From: Marinobacter nauticus
GTDB taxonomy: Bacteria; Pseudomonadota; Gammaproteobacteria; Pseudomonadales; Oleiphilaceae
Length of the DNA: 64,000 bases
Direction: 5' to 3'
Assembly (NCBI RefSeq): GCF_003634635.1
Contig: NZ_RBJB01000002.1
Span: 496,001 to 560,000 of the forward strand
Each line of letters opens with the position of its first letter. Position 1 is the first letter of the stretch. The notes under the pieces were generated by a model. It was given only the letters and a program-made list of their open reading frames with translations. It ran no database searches and was not told where the DNA came from. Position numbers and translations under genes: made by a program. This document shows, piece by piece, positions 55,630-64,000 of this stretch.

Positions 55630-57765
55630 TTACTTTTTCGGATTCTCTTTCTTGTCCGCCGGTTTGGATTTTTCGTCCTCCGGAGACTCTTCATTATAAT
55701 CGGGCAAATCGTCGAATTCGGAGAGGTCGAAGTCTTCCAGACCAAACTCGTCCTCATCAATGTCGAACTCCGACTCGCTGATCTCATCAGCTTCAGAAGG
55801 ATCTGGCTCCGCCTCGGCGCCAACCGTATCGTCTGCCAAGGGGATGTCATCCTCTTCCGGTTCCAGTTCAGCCGATGGCAGCTCTTCCGTTACTTCGGGT
55901 ACGGCCTCATCCGGAATCTCGTCCGGTTCGCTGTCAGCTTGCGAGAGTTCCGGAATGTCTTCAGGTTCCGGCTCTTCGGCAGACGCCAGCTCTGGCTCTG
56001 TTTCCGGGGCAGGTTCAGGTTCAGCCTCCGCTTCCACCGACTCTGACGCCGCCGCTGCCGGAGGCTCCGGCTCAACCACTGGTGGCTCCTCAGATTCTTC
56101 AGCCAGGTCTTCCAGGGTTTCTCGCTCAGCCGCTGCCGCCTGCTCCTGTTCTGCCCTCGTTTTTTTCTGACGCCATGCAAACAAACCAAGGCCCACGATA
56201 GCAACCAGCAAGGCTGCGCCAGCACCCCAGGCCCAAACCGGGATACCCAGAAGGGTACCCTTCTCCGGCTCCGTGTCAGCAATCGGCTGTTCGGCCGGCG
56301 CTTCGGGCTTCGGCTCAACGACCGGTGCTGGCTCTGGTTCCGGCTCAGATTCCTGAACCGGAGCTTCGACCGGAGGCTCAGCTTCCGCTGGCGGCTCCGG
56401 TTCTGAAGAGTTGGCTCCGCCATCAAAATCCGGCAGCGGCTCCGCCTGTTCAGACAGGTCTGGCACCATGGGTTCGGTCACCACCTCCAGAGGTGGCTCT
56501 TCCCCTGGCACGGTAAACGTCGTCATGGCGCTGAATTTGCGGGAGAAAGTTCCGCCATCCGCCACCACATCAACCTGATAGCGGCCAGGTGCAGGCAATC
56601 TGGGTACGGTGTCCCGATATACGCCGTCTTCCGGCGGGGTATCGGGAGACAAAACCTTGGTACCTTGCCGACCATCACTCGCGGTTATCGACAAGCTAAC
56701 GTCCATGACCGAGAGAAAGTCTGACCCGGTAATCTTTTCGGCTTCCTCAAAAAAAGCCACTTCAATGGCCAGAGGCTGCTCTTCGGTAAACTCAGCGGGA
56801 ATCGGATTCACGGCCATGCGCAGATCACTGACCACCGTCACGCGGCTCCCCTGGCCAAGATCGCCAACGATACGCCAGCGGCCCGAGACCGGTTCAGTAA
56901 CGGTGATCAGATCATAGCCCGGCTCAGATGCCCAACGGACATTATCCGGAGCGCTCTCCCGGGTGAACGGCTCACCACCAGGCTGTGCAAGTGCCAACGG
57001 CTCTTCGCCAGAAGCATCCTGTCCTGAGAAGATCAGTGCCGTAAACTCGCTGATGCCATCATCAACGGCAAAGCCATCGCCCTCAATGGGAACCTGTTCC
57101 TGCGGCACTGCGGTATTCAGCGCATTGGCAAACGCCAGATTCAACGCCTCGGCAGATTGCGCCAGCTGGAAACTGCCACCGGTTTCCCGGGCCAGGTTAC
57201 GAAGAAACCGGATGTCCGCTTTCTCAGACAGACCAACCGTATGAATCGTGGCGCCCTTGTCTTTCAGCGCTGGCAACAAGGAATCGACTATGCGTTTTTC
57301 CTCTGCCTGACTTGCGTCGTCACCGCCTGGCACGTCGACCTTGCCATCGCTGAGGACAATAAGATGGGTGTTCTCGAGGGTACCGCCAGACAACCAGTCG
57401 TTGGCGGCTTTCTCCATAGCCAAACCGAGGTTCGTATGCAGAGCTACCGAATTGATCTGCTCGGAACGCTCAATAGCAGTGTCGCGCCAGGACTGGTCAA
57501 CCACACCGTAGGGCACCAGCATGTTAACGTACTGCCCGAAAGTCCAGAGACCGGCACTGGCACCTTCCGGCAATGTCCGGGCCAGCAGACGAACCGCCGG
57601 GCGGCGGAGATTCTGTGGATCGGTTTCCTTCATGGAGCCGGAAATATCCACCACAATGCGCACATCTGCATTGCCGGGCAGAGACAGTGCCGGGTCCTGC
57701 GCACCTGCTTGCCAAGAAATCAGCAGCAAAGCTGCAGCCACCCAAATGCGTTTGAACCCGTTCAT
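55630..57765 (-). CDS. Secreted, membrane-anchored VWA protein with acidic tail
   Basis: A 711-aa protein. A signal peptide (1 to about 22, ending GAQ) is followed by a VWA domain with an intact MIDAS motif, VVDISGSMKE (about 38-47), and a beta-rich region. Then come a Pro/Glu-rich linker (about 425-485), a membrane helix (about 492-512) and a 200-residue cytoplasmic tail made mostly of Glu, Asp, Pro and Ser. The VWA domain thus faces the periplasm and the tail the cytoplasm, where it may contact the MoxR ATPase. Its function is not known. Confidence 0.88.
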   Translation of the reverse strand: MNGFKRIWVAAALLLISWQAGAQDPALSLPGNADVRIVVDISGSMKETDPQNLRRPAVRLLARTLPEGASAGLWTFGQYVNMLVPYGVVDQSWRDTAIERSEQINSVALHTNLGLAMEKAANDWLSGGTLENTHLIVLSDGKVDVPGGDDASQAEEKRIVDSLLPALKDKGATIHTVGLSEKADIRFLRNLARETGGSFQLAQSAEALNLAFANALNTAVPQEQVPIEGDGFAVDDGISEFTALIFSGQDASGEEPLALAQPGGEPFTRESAPDNVRWASEPGYDLITVTEPVSGRWRIVGDLGQGSRVTVVSDLRMAVNPIPAEFTEEQPLAIEVAFFEEAEKITGSDFLSVMDVSLSITASDGRQGTKVLSPDTPPEDGVYRDTVPRLPAPGRYQVDVVADGGTFSRKFSAMTTFTVPGEEPPLEVVTEPMVPDLSEQAEPLPDFDGGANSSEPEPPAEAEPPVEAPVQESEPEPEPAPVVEPKPEAPAEQPIADTEPEKGTLLGIPVWAWGAGAALLVAIVGLGLFAWRQKKTRAEQEQAAAAERETLEDLAEESEEPPVVEPEPPAAAASESVEAEAEPEPAPETEPELASAEEPEPEDIPELSQADSEPDEIPDEAVPEVTEELPSAELEPEEDDIPLADDTVGAEAEPDPSEADEISESEFDIDEDEFGLEDFDLSEFDDLPDYNEESPEDEKSKPADKKENPKK

Positions 57766-57804
57766 TGAACTGCGCCCTTATCTTTTGTAGTTCTCAGAAA
57801 TCGT

Positions 57805-58149
57805 CTATTTGCGAACCAGCCGGTACCGAACCAGATCAAGTATCCATACCAGTAGCATAACAATCGCGGCGATGCTGAAATTGAACAGCGCGCGACCGGC
57901 GGCATCGGTGTCGCCAAGAATCAGCTCATAGCCCGCAAACAGCCAGGCCGGTATCCACCAGCCGGCCACGTCTGGCGATTCCACGGGGGTCAGCACCAGC
58001 ACCACAAGCGCAGACAAAAGCAGTGTCCGCAGACCGTAAAAGGGCAATACCCGGAACAGTGATTTCATCATGTAGAAAAACACAACGAAAGCGACTGCAT
58101 AGGCCGCCCAGAAAACTCCATAAGCGAGTGAAGCGTCTGTATCCATCAT
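57805..58149 (-). CDS. Small inner-membrane protein of unknown function
   Basis: A 114-aa protein with three or four predicted membrane helices (about 9-30, 38-55, 63-77 and 87-107) and a basic C-terminus (RYRLVRK). The ATG at 58149 overlaps the ycgN stop by one base (TAATG); an ATG directly after it is also possible. I recognise no family. It links the ycgN and VWA-MoxR genes in one operon. Confidence 0.75.
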   Translation of the reverse strand: MMDTDASLAYGVFWAAYAVAFVVFFYMMKSLFRVLPFYGLRTLLLSALVVLVLTPVESPDVAGWWIPAWLFAGYELILGDTDAAGRALFNFSIAAIVMLLVWILDLVRYRLVRK

Positions 58150-58595
58150 TACAGAATCCAGTGAATAATGTGTTCTTCCCAATCCTCTTCCGGCACAGAA
58201 TCTTCCGACACCACGTTTCCCCGCACCGAAACACGGGCTTGATGAACGGTATCAGGATCTCCGCTGCGAAGCGGGTGCCAGTCCGGCAGAGGCCTTCCCT
58301 CGGCGAGGGTCCGGTACGCACAGGTGTATGGTAACCAGTGGTAGCTGAGAACCGTATCGGCGGTCAGTACCGTACACCCCGGTACCTTTTTCAATCGTTG
58401 CTCATAGACCGTACAGCCACAGGTATCCAGGTCCATGTAACGGCATACAAGATCGGTGTGATACACCTCCCCCGTATCCTCATCCTCCAGCTTTTGCAAA
58501 CAACACTTACCGCAGCCATCACACAGGGATTCCCATTCCGGCTGGGTCATCTCTGCCAGTCGTTTGCGCTGCCAGAAGGGAATCTGTGCAATCAT
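58149..58595 (-). CDS. ycgN: YcgN-family cysteine-cluster protein (UPF0260)
   Basis: A 148-aa protein with the conserved Cys pattern of UPF0260: LCDGCGKCCLQKL near residues 26-38, then CRYMDLDTCGCTVYE and a Cys in LPYTCAYR. The cysteines probably bind a metal or iron-sulfur centre; the role is not established. The ATG at 58595 overlaps the ycgL stop by 4 bp (ATGA). A longer frame upstream (to 58805) only overlaps ycgL. Confidence 0.93.
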   Translation of the reverse strand: MIAQIPFWQRKRLAEMTQPEWESLCDGCGKCCLQKLEDEDTGEVYHTDLVCRYMDLDTCGCTVYEQRLKKVPGCTVLTADTVLSYHWLPYTCAYRTLAEGRPLPDWHPLRSGDPDTVHQARVSVRGNVVSEDSVPEEDWEEHIIHWIL

Positions 58596-58885
58596 TTCCG
58601 GTGTTGCTCGATCTTGCGTTTGAAGTCCACGATGTAGGTGTCCTGCTCTTCCGGCATCTGCAGGAAAAAGTCCTTTTCGTCGATTGCTGCCAACACTTCC
58701 TTCCCGGTTGTGCGCGCAAGCTTTTTGTCTGGCGTTAGCAGCAGATCCATCGAGTGGATGGGCGAACCGAAAATACCTCTCAGCGCCTCTGGTAAATCGT
58801 CCCACTTTTGCCCGCGGCGAACAAAGAGATAGGCGTCGCCTTTCTTGCTGCTGCGAAACACCGATACAAATTCACGTTCAGTCAT
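58592..58885 (-). CDS. ycgL: YcgL-domain protein
   Basis: A 97-aa protein of the YcgL family, recognised from VFRSSKKGDAYLFV, LPEALRGIFG and LTPDKKLART. Its biochemical function is unknown. The gene overlaps rnd by 4 bp upstream and ycgN by 4 bp downstream, the conserved rnd-ycgL-ycgN arrangement of many gammaproteobacteria. Confidence 0.93.
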   Translation of the reverse strand: MTEREFVSVFRSSKKGDAYLFVRRGQKWDDLPEALRGIFGSPIHSMDLLLTPDKKLARTTGKEVLAAIDEKDFFLQMPEEQDTYIVDFKRKIEQHRK

Positions 58886-60033
58886 TGGCTGAGCAGTTCC
58901 TCAATATCTTGCTTTACCGGCGCGATAATCTGCGCGCGCCAGCCCTCAAAAAACGCCTGGCCTGCCAGGGTGCCATCCTGGATCAGCTTCTCAATACGCT
59001 TACGCGGCGCCAACAATTCCATTGGAATATCAACGCGTTCCGCGGCATTACTAAAGTAACGCTTAACTTTCTTGTAAAGCGCTTGCTGATCCCGGCTCAG
59101 CGGTCTTGGAATGAGCTCAAGCCCTGAATTATCGGTATCACGGGCGGCCTGCACAAGCTCAACCAGCTGCTCACCATAACGTTTAACGAAACCACCGGGT
59201 ACGCCCTGAACATCCCTGATCACGGCAGCTGATGACGGCAACCGCTCAGCAACGGCAATCAGCAAGCCATCGTTCAGGACCCTGTTGCGGGGCCGGTCCT
59301 GGCGACGACACTCCTGCTCACGCCACGCGACCAGTGCCCGGAGCACCGCTTGCTGTTCCCGGTTCAGGGTCCAGCCGCCCCGGAGTTTCAGATAATGCTG
59401 CTCCGGATCTTCCTGGGTAGCGGCCTCACTGGCAAACCGGCTGGATTCATCCGCCAAAGCATGCTCCAGGTTTCTTTGCCTCAGGTTGGTCAACACCCAG
59501 CCGTAGAGTGGCTCCAGAAAACGGATATCGTCCAGGGCGTAGCGCTCCTGGGCCGGCGTCAGTGGCCGTGACACCCAGTCCGAACGGGTGGCTGATTTAT
59601 CGAGCGCCTCTCCGAACAGGGTCTCAACCAGGCGGGCATAACCAACGGAAAATCCGGCACCGGCCAGTGCGGCACCGATCTGCAAATCCAGCACACCCGC
59701 TGGCTCCACATTCAGCCAATGGCGAAATAACTCCAGATCCTCGCTCATGGCATACAGCAGTTTTGGTCGGCTTTCATCGGCCAGCATGGCCCGGAACGAC
59801 CCAGCGGCCTCGGCTACCTCCGGATCCACCAGCCAGAAATGTCCGTCAGCGCCTAACTGCACCAGGCCTGGAATCGGGTAGAAGGTGGAAACCCGTTCAA
59901 ACTCGGTATCAAGTGCAACCGGAATGCCGGGTTCAAGACAGCCGAGCCACTGATCCAGTTGCTCGGGTGTCTCCAGCCAGCGAACGGTATCCGGGGCCGC
60001 TGGAATGGTTACGGCCGGGTCGGTGTGGGTCAT
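58882..60033 (-). CDS. rnd: Ribonuclease D
   Basis: RNase D is a 3'-5' exoribonuclease that trims tRNA and other stable RNA precursors. The 383-aa protein has the DEDD exonuclease domain (first motif VALDTEFERVSTFYP at about 40-54) with the YALDDIRFLEPLY motif, followed by HRDC helical domains. It lies 17 bp downstream of recR and starts the ycgL-ycgN-VWA-MoxR string. Confidence 0.95.
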   Translation of the reverse strand: MTHTDPAVTIPAAPDTVRWLETPEQLDQWLGCLEPGIPVALDTEFERVSTFYPIPGLVQLGADGHFWLVDPEVAEAAGSFRAMLADESRPKLLYAMSEDLELFRHWLNVEPAGVLDLQIGAALAGAGFSVGYARLVETLFGEALDKSATRSDWVSRPLTPAQERYALDDIRFLEPLYGWVLTNLRQRNLEHALADESSRFASEAATQEDPEQHYLKLRGGWTLNREQQAVLRALVAWREQECRRQDRPRNRVLNDGLLIAVAERLPSSAAVIRDVQGVPGGFVKRYGEQLVELVQAARDTDNSGLELIPRPLSRDQQALYKKVKRYFSNAAERVDIPMELLAPRKRIEKLIQDGTLAGQAFFEGWRAQIIAPVKQDIEELLSQ

Positions 60034-60050
60034 AGACAGAACCTGAGGAC

Positions 60051-60653
60051 TTATTCAGACAGGGGTTTGCGACCCCGGAATGCATGGGTGAGTGTAAAGC
60101 CGTCGACATAGCCCAGCTCACCGCCAACGGGAATGCCATGGGCCAGGCGTGTGATCAGGATATTCTGGCCATCAAGGCGGTCAGCAATGTAGTGGGCGGT
60201 AGCTTCACCTTCCACCGTGGGGTTGGTGGCCAGGATCAATTCGGTTACGCCTTCACGGCGCACTCTATCAAGCAGACGCTCGATCCCGATCTCCTCCGGG
60301 CCCACGCCATCGATGGGCGACAGGTGCCCCATCAACACGAAGTAACTGCCTTTGTAATCACCGGCCTGCTCAATGGCAAGCAGGTCTGAAGGGCTTTCAA
60401 CGACACACAGTGTGCCATTGCGGCGCTCGGGTTTTTCGCAGATCTGGCAGATTTCAGTATCCGAAAAATTCTGGCAGCTGTCGCAACGGCGCACGCCGTC
60501 CATCGCATGATTCAACGCCGCTGCCAGCCGGGTTCCACCAGAGCGCCCCCGCTCCAGCAGATGAAAGGCCATGCGCTGGGCCGTTTTCTGGCCAACACCG
60601 GGCAGGCATCTCAGGGATTCCACCAATTCATCAACCAGAGGGCTGAAGGCCAT
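60051..60653 (-). CDS. recR: Recombination protein RecR
   Basis: RecR acts with RecO (and RecF) to load RecA on single-stranded gaps. The 200-aa protein has the helix-hairpin-helix [18 protein letters not shown], the four-Cys zinc finger ([20 protein letters not shown]) and a Toprim domain ([12 protein letters not shown]). It follows ybaB by 33 bp in the standard dnaX-ybaB-recR order. Confidence 0.97.
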   Translation of the reverse strand: MAFSPLVDELVESLRCLPGVGQKTAQRMAFHLLERGRSGGTRLAAALNHAMDGVRRCDSCQNFSDTEICQICEKPERRNGTLCVVESPSDLLAIEQAGDYKGSYFVLMGHLSPIDGVGPEEIGIERLLDRVRREGVTELILATNPTVEGEATAHYIADRLDGQNILITRLAHGIPVGGELGYVDGFTLTHAFRGRKPLSE

Positions 60654-60686
60654 GACTACTCCTCAAAAAATCGATGGCAGGCCGGC

Positions 60687-61010
60687 TCAGAACGGCATCT
60701 TGAAACCGGGCGGCATCCCCATGCCAGACATCATGCCGGACATTTTGTCTTTCTGGTTTGCTTCTACCCGGCGAACCGCATCGTTCACGGCAGCAGCCAG
60801 CAGGTCTTCCAGAATTTCCTTGTCTTCAGACAGCAGGGACGGATCGATATCCACCTTGCGGACATCGTGCCGGCCGTTCATGGTGACTTTCACCAACCCT
60901 GCGCCGGATTCACCGGTGACTTCAGCTTTGGCGATCTCTTCCTGAGCCTTCTGCATCTGCTCCTGCATCTGCTGGGCCTTTTTCATCAGGTCGCCCATAT
61001 TATTCATCAT
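60687..61010 (-). CDS. ybaB: YbaB/EbfC nucleoid-associated protein
   Basis: A small DNA-binding protein (107 aa) of the YbaB/EbfC family, with the Met/Gln-rich N-terminal helix ([20 protein letters not shown]), the core [19 protein letters not shown] and a Gly/Met-rich tail. The ATG at 61010 has AGGAG at 8 bp. It begins 4 bp after the dnaX stop. A longer frame to 61187 is only dnaX overlap. Confidence 0.96.
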
Positions 61011-61014
61011 CTGC

Positions 61015-62928
61015 TTATCTCCTGGCTGTTTCTGCGGGGCGGATACTTTCTTCGACGACCCGCCCTTCAAATCGTTCCACAATACTCTTGACCAGAGGAT
61101 CCTGCCGGATGGACTCTTCCGCGGCTTTCTGGCGCGCAGCTCGCTGGCGCTCCTCAAAGGCGGCGGGCGTATGTAACCCCGGCACACCCTGCTCTATCTT
61201 CAACTGTGTGGCGTCGCCGAAGCGTGATCTCAAGGCCGCCAGTATTTTTTCTTCGTGGCGAACATTGAGCAGCCGCGCATGCCCCTCATCCAGAGTCAGC
61301 ACAACCGCCTGCCCTTCCATTCTCATGGACGAATAGCTGGCCAGGTTTCCAGGCATGCCGGTAATACCCAGCGAGCGAAAATCACGTTCCCAGACAAACC
61401 CGTCGGCGGTGACCGGTTGCTCGGGCTCGGCAGGTGCCGGCTCAGGTTCGTTCACCATGGTCTGGTCAGCATTTTGCTCTGACTGCACCGGATCAGGGGC
61501 CAAAACTGGTTCCGGCGCTGACTCTGGCGCGGATGTCGCGCTTGCGTCAGGCTCAATACTGGAATCCGATTGCGGGACCGGCTCTTGCCACTCGGGTGAT
61601 TCAGCCTGAACGCCGTAGTCTTCTGGCTCCCAGGGTGGCGGGTCATCCACCATGGGTGGCTGTGGTTCAAGTTCAGCTACCGGCTCCGGACTGGGAACCG
61701 GCTGAGGCGCGGGCTCGGGTTGCGGTGCCGCGGCGACAGCCTGGGTGGGCGCGGTTTGCGAAACCGGGCCAGGCTCAGGTTCTGACTCCGCCGGGCCATT
61801 GTTACTGTTGCCAGAGGCCAGCGCCGGCGGTTCCCGGCGATCGGTACCCGGTCGAAACGCCAGCATGCGCAGCAAGGTCATTTCAAAGCCCATACGGGCA
61901 TCCGGTGTCACCGACAGATCTTTCCGGCCAATCAACGCGGTCTGGTAAAACAACTGGGCATCTTCGGCACTCAGACGGCGGGCCAGTTCCTGCACCTGGG
62001 CAGCATCGCCCATGGCGTTGTCGGCACTGCCCGGCACCACCTGCTCCATGGTGACGCGATGAAACAGAGACAGCATATCGGACAGGATGACGCCGTAATC
62101 CGGGGCAAAATCCGAGATCCGGTTAATTTCAGACAGCAGGCCGGGGCCATCACGCTCAACCAATGCGTTAACAATGCGCTGGATATCGCGCTGATCGATG
62201 GTGCCCAGCATATTGCTGACATCACTGGCAGCCAGGTTCTCGTTGCCGAATGCAATCGCCTGGTCGGTCAGGCTGAGGGCATCCCTCATACTGCCATCGG
62301 CCGCCCTCGCCAACAGCCACAGGGCCGGGTCTTCAAACGGGATCTGTTCTTCGGTCAGAACGTGCCTCAGGTGGCCAACAATGTGCTCCGGCGTCATCCG
62401 CTTGAGATTGAACTGCAGACACCGGGAAAGCACCGTCACCGGCAGCTTCTGGGGATCGGTGGTGGCCAACAGGAACTTGACATGTTCAGGAGGCTCTTCC
62501 AGGGTTTTCAGAAAGGCGTTGAAGGACTGGTTGGTGAGCATGTGCACCTCATCGATGAGGTACACCTTGTAGCGGCCGCGCGTGGGAGCGTACTGCACGT
62601 TGTCGGTCAGTTCCCGCATGTCATCTACACCGGTGCGGGAGGCAGCATCGATTTCGATCAGATCAACAAAACGGTTCTCCAGGATCTCCTTGCAGCTGTC
62701 GCATTCACCGCAGGGATTCGGCGTTATGCCGGTCTCACAGTTCAGACAGCGGGCCAGCAGGCGGCCAATGGTGGTTTTGCCCACGCCCCGGGTGCCGGTA
62801 AACAGATAGGCATGGTGCAGGCGCTGGTGTTCCAGGGCGTGAATAAGCGCCTGTAACACATGTTCCTGCCCCACCATGTCTTCAAAGGTACGGGGGCGCC
62901 ATTTCCGGGCTAAAACCTGATAGCTCAT
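61015..62928 (-). CDS. dnaX: DNA polymerase III subunits gamma/tau
   Basis: DnaX is the ATPase of the clamp loader and, as tau, couples polymerase and helicase. The 637-aa protein starts [20 protein letters not shown], with Walker [10 protein letters not shown] (about 45-53), a zinc module ([19 protein letters not shown]), DEVHML and the [18 protein letters not shown] sensor. A Pro/Glu/Ala-rich linker spans about 365-505, then the tau-specific end. I see no A-AAA-AAG slippery site, so a frameshift-made gamma form is not evident. Confidence 0.96.
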
Positions 62929-63050
62929 GATCCATCAACTGCTCTGAAAAATGGGAACAACTCTAGCATGGACAGGCAATGAGAAGAAGCATGCGCTTGC
63001 GCAACAAACGGGAGAGGAAACAGGCAAAACAAGTGGCAGGATATGGGGGT

Positions 63051-63154
63051 GACCCCACCAGCGATCCCCCGGCACACACATCCACCGCTTCGGCTGCTCC
63101 CTTCCGGGCCTGACCGGGTTCACGGTTTCATGTTGCGGAGGCACCAATGGGGCC
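63051..63154 (-). ncRNA. ffs: 4.5S RNA, signal recognition particle RNA
   Basis: The minus strand contains the highly conserved SRP loop region GGTCAGGCCCGGAAGGGAGC (63093-63112), which binds Ffh. The flanks pair (GGCCCCA at the 5' end with TGGGGTC at the 3' end), and the ends were set by this pairing, giving about 104 nt. It lies upstream of dnaX on the same strand, a frequent position. Confidence 0.93.
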
Positions 63155-63220
63155 ACCATAACGGCGTTTCGGGGCATTTCCCTCGAAAGCGGCGCGCATA
63201 TTAACAGAAGGGTATAAGGA

Positions 63221-63976
63221 CTACAACGGCAAAGGGACTTCGTCCTGCCGGAACCAACAGGCAATGCTGTACCGGGTGCGATTGGCGGGTAATACCTCGT
63301 GGGGCACATCCTCACTCAGAAACAGTGCCGCACGCCCTGCTTCCGGCCGCACCAGACCAACCATCTGATCTTCGTTGTCGGGGCTGAACACCCGCAACTC
63401 TCCCCCGTCTTGCAGCTGCCATCCTTCATTCAGATACAGCACCAGGCTGACCACTCGGGATGCCCTGCCCCGGAAACTGTCCAGGTGGCGCTTGTAGAAA
63501 TCGCCAGGCTGGTAGGTGGCATAATGCGCTTCATAGCGCTTCAGCCCAAGAAACAGGCGCTGGTTCAGACCAACCCGCAGGGCATCAAAGAACCGGAACA
63601 GCTCCGACTGGGCGGCGGTATAGCCATCAAGCCAGGCGATTTTATCCCGGCGGACGCTGCGATCACGGGTCAGATCGGCACCGCGCCCAATCCCTGCTCG
63701 CCCCATGGCTTCGGTACGGTCCAGTATCTCTACCTCGTTACGAAGCGCAGCGATCAGGCCAACGGGCAAATGACCGAGCAGATCCAGCTCAATCCAGGCT
63801 TTCTCGCTCAGGCTATCGGCGAGTTCATCCAACCAGCCATCGGAGACCAACAAAGAATCACAGCGGCCAGCTGCCCCGATAATGTCTCCAGCCACCTTGT
63901 CCAACTGGCCCGCGGACTGCTCGAGAAGCGGCTCCGGCATCGGCAAGACCGACGCTACCGGATTTTCTGATTCCAT
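63221..63976 (-). CDS. 2-oxoglutarate/Fe(II)-dependent oxygenase, prolyl-4-hydroxylase-like
   Basis: A 251-aa cytoplasmic protein with a C-terminal double-stranded beta-helix. The iron ligands H164 and D166 (YKRHLDSF) and H226 (DVPHEVLP) and the 2-oxoglutarate-binding Arg at about 235 (RTRYSIACWF) are all present. The SM-20/P4H-type family hydroxylates proteins, and related bacterial members act on ribosomal or translation proteins; the substrate here is unknown. GAGG lies about 9 bp before the ATG. It lies upstream of ffs on the same strand. Confidence 0.92.
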   Translation of the reverse strand: MESENPVASVLPMPEPLLEQSAGQLDKVAGDIIGAAGRCDSLLVSDGWLDELADSLSEKAWIELDLLGHLPVGLIAALRNEVEILDRTEAMGRAGIGRGADLTRDRSVRRDKIAWLDGYTAAQSELFRFFDALRVGLNQRLFLGLKRYEAHYATYQPGDFYKRHLDSFRGRASRVVSLVLYLNEGWQLQDGGELRVFSPDNEDQMVGLVRPEAGRAALFLSEDVPHEVLPANRTRYSIACWFRQDEVPLPL

Positions 63977-64000
63977 GTTCAGACCCTCACAAATTTGACG

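Overview
The window looks like a chromosome segment of a marine gammaproteobacterium, most likely Marinobacter or a close relative. This rests on my recognition of protein families and gene order (fimV-asd-leuBDC, a PilZ protein almost identical to Pseudomonas PilZ, ThrH, a 4Fe-4S type CysH, a long FabH-like enzyme), not on a search. Coding density is high, most genes lie on the minus strand in long overlapping operons, and I see no prophage, insertion sequence, CRISPR array or tRNA. The one clear RNA gene is the 4.5S RNA near the right end.

Layout. 1-7406 (minus): the 5' part of fimV, then asd and the leuC-leuD-leuB leucine operon. 7407-7771: an intergenic region with the leu promoter and a 108-bp imperfect inverted-repeat element, followed by a divergent LysR regulator. 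8653-19535 (minus): one long gene string, DUF58 protein, TgpA-type transglutaminase, holB, pilZ, an alpha/beta hydrolase, a DUF4892-like protein, a patatin, prmB, aroC and an MFS transporter. 19790-22056: three secreted proteins, one of the DUF6160/FilA type. 22273-26268: pabB, thrH, cysH and cysB. 26529-29279: a large MalT-like LuxR regulator. 29530-36457 (minus): mlaA, a DUF3336 patatin, gspA, gspB and dinG. 36546-44641: fatty-acid genes (a hotdog thioesterase, a long FabH-like synthase, fadD, a MaoC hydratase) around the RNA helicase gene hrpA.

44655-53222 (minus) is the most unusual part: nine tightly coupled genes encode a TolQ/ExbB-like channel protein, two ExbD/TolR-like proteins, an AgmX/PglI-type TonB-like protein, a TPR lipoprotein, two large secreted repeat proteins and two small secreted proteins. 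One channel protein plus two TolR-like proteins plus AgmX/PglI plus TPR envelope proteins is the parts list of the Myxococcus Agl/Glt motility machine, so I read it as a proton-driven trans-envelope machine of unknown job. One of its two ExbD-like proteins has Asn where the proton-carrying Asp is expected.

53568-60033 (minus): rnd, ycgL, ycgN, a small membrane protein, a secreted and membrane-anchored VWA protein, a MoxR ATPase and a cytoplasmic VWA protein form a second coupled operon. 60051-62928: recR, ybaB and dnaX in the usual order. 63051-63154: ffs. 63221-63976: a 2-oxoglutarate/Fe(II) oxygenase. Between the two VWA/TPR operons a plus-strand terminator, preceded by six GGA motifs, points to an unannotated small RNA.
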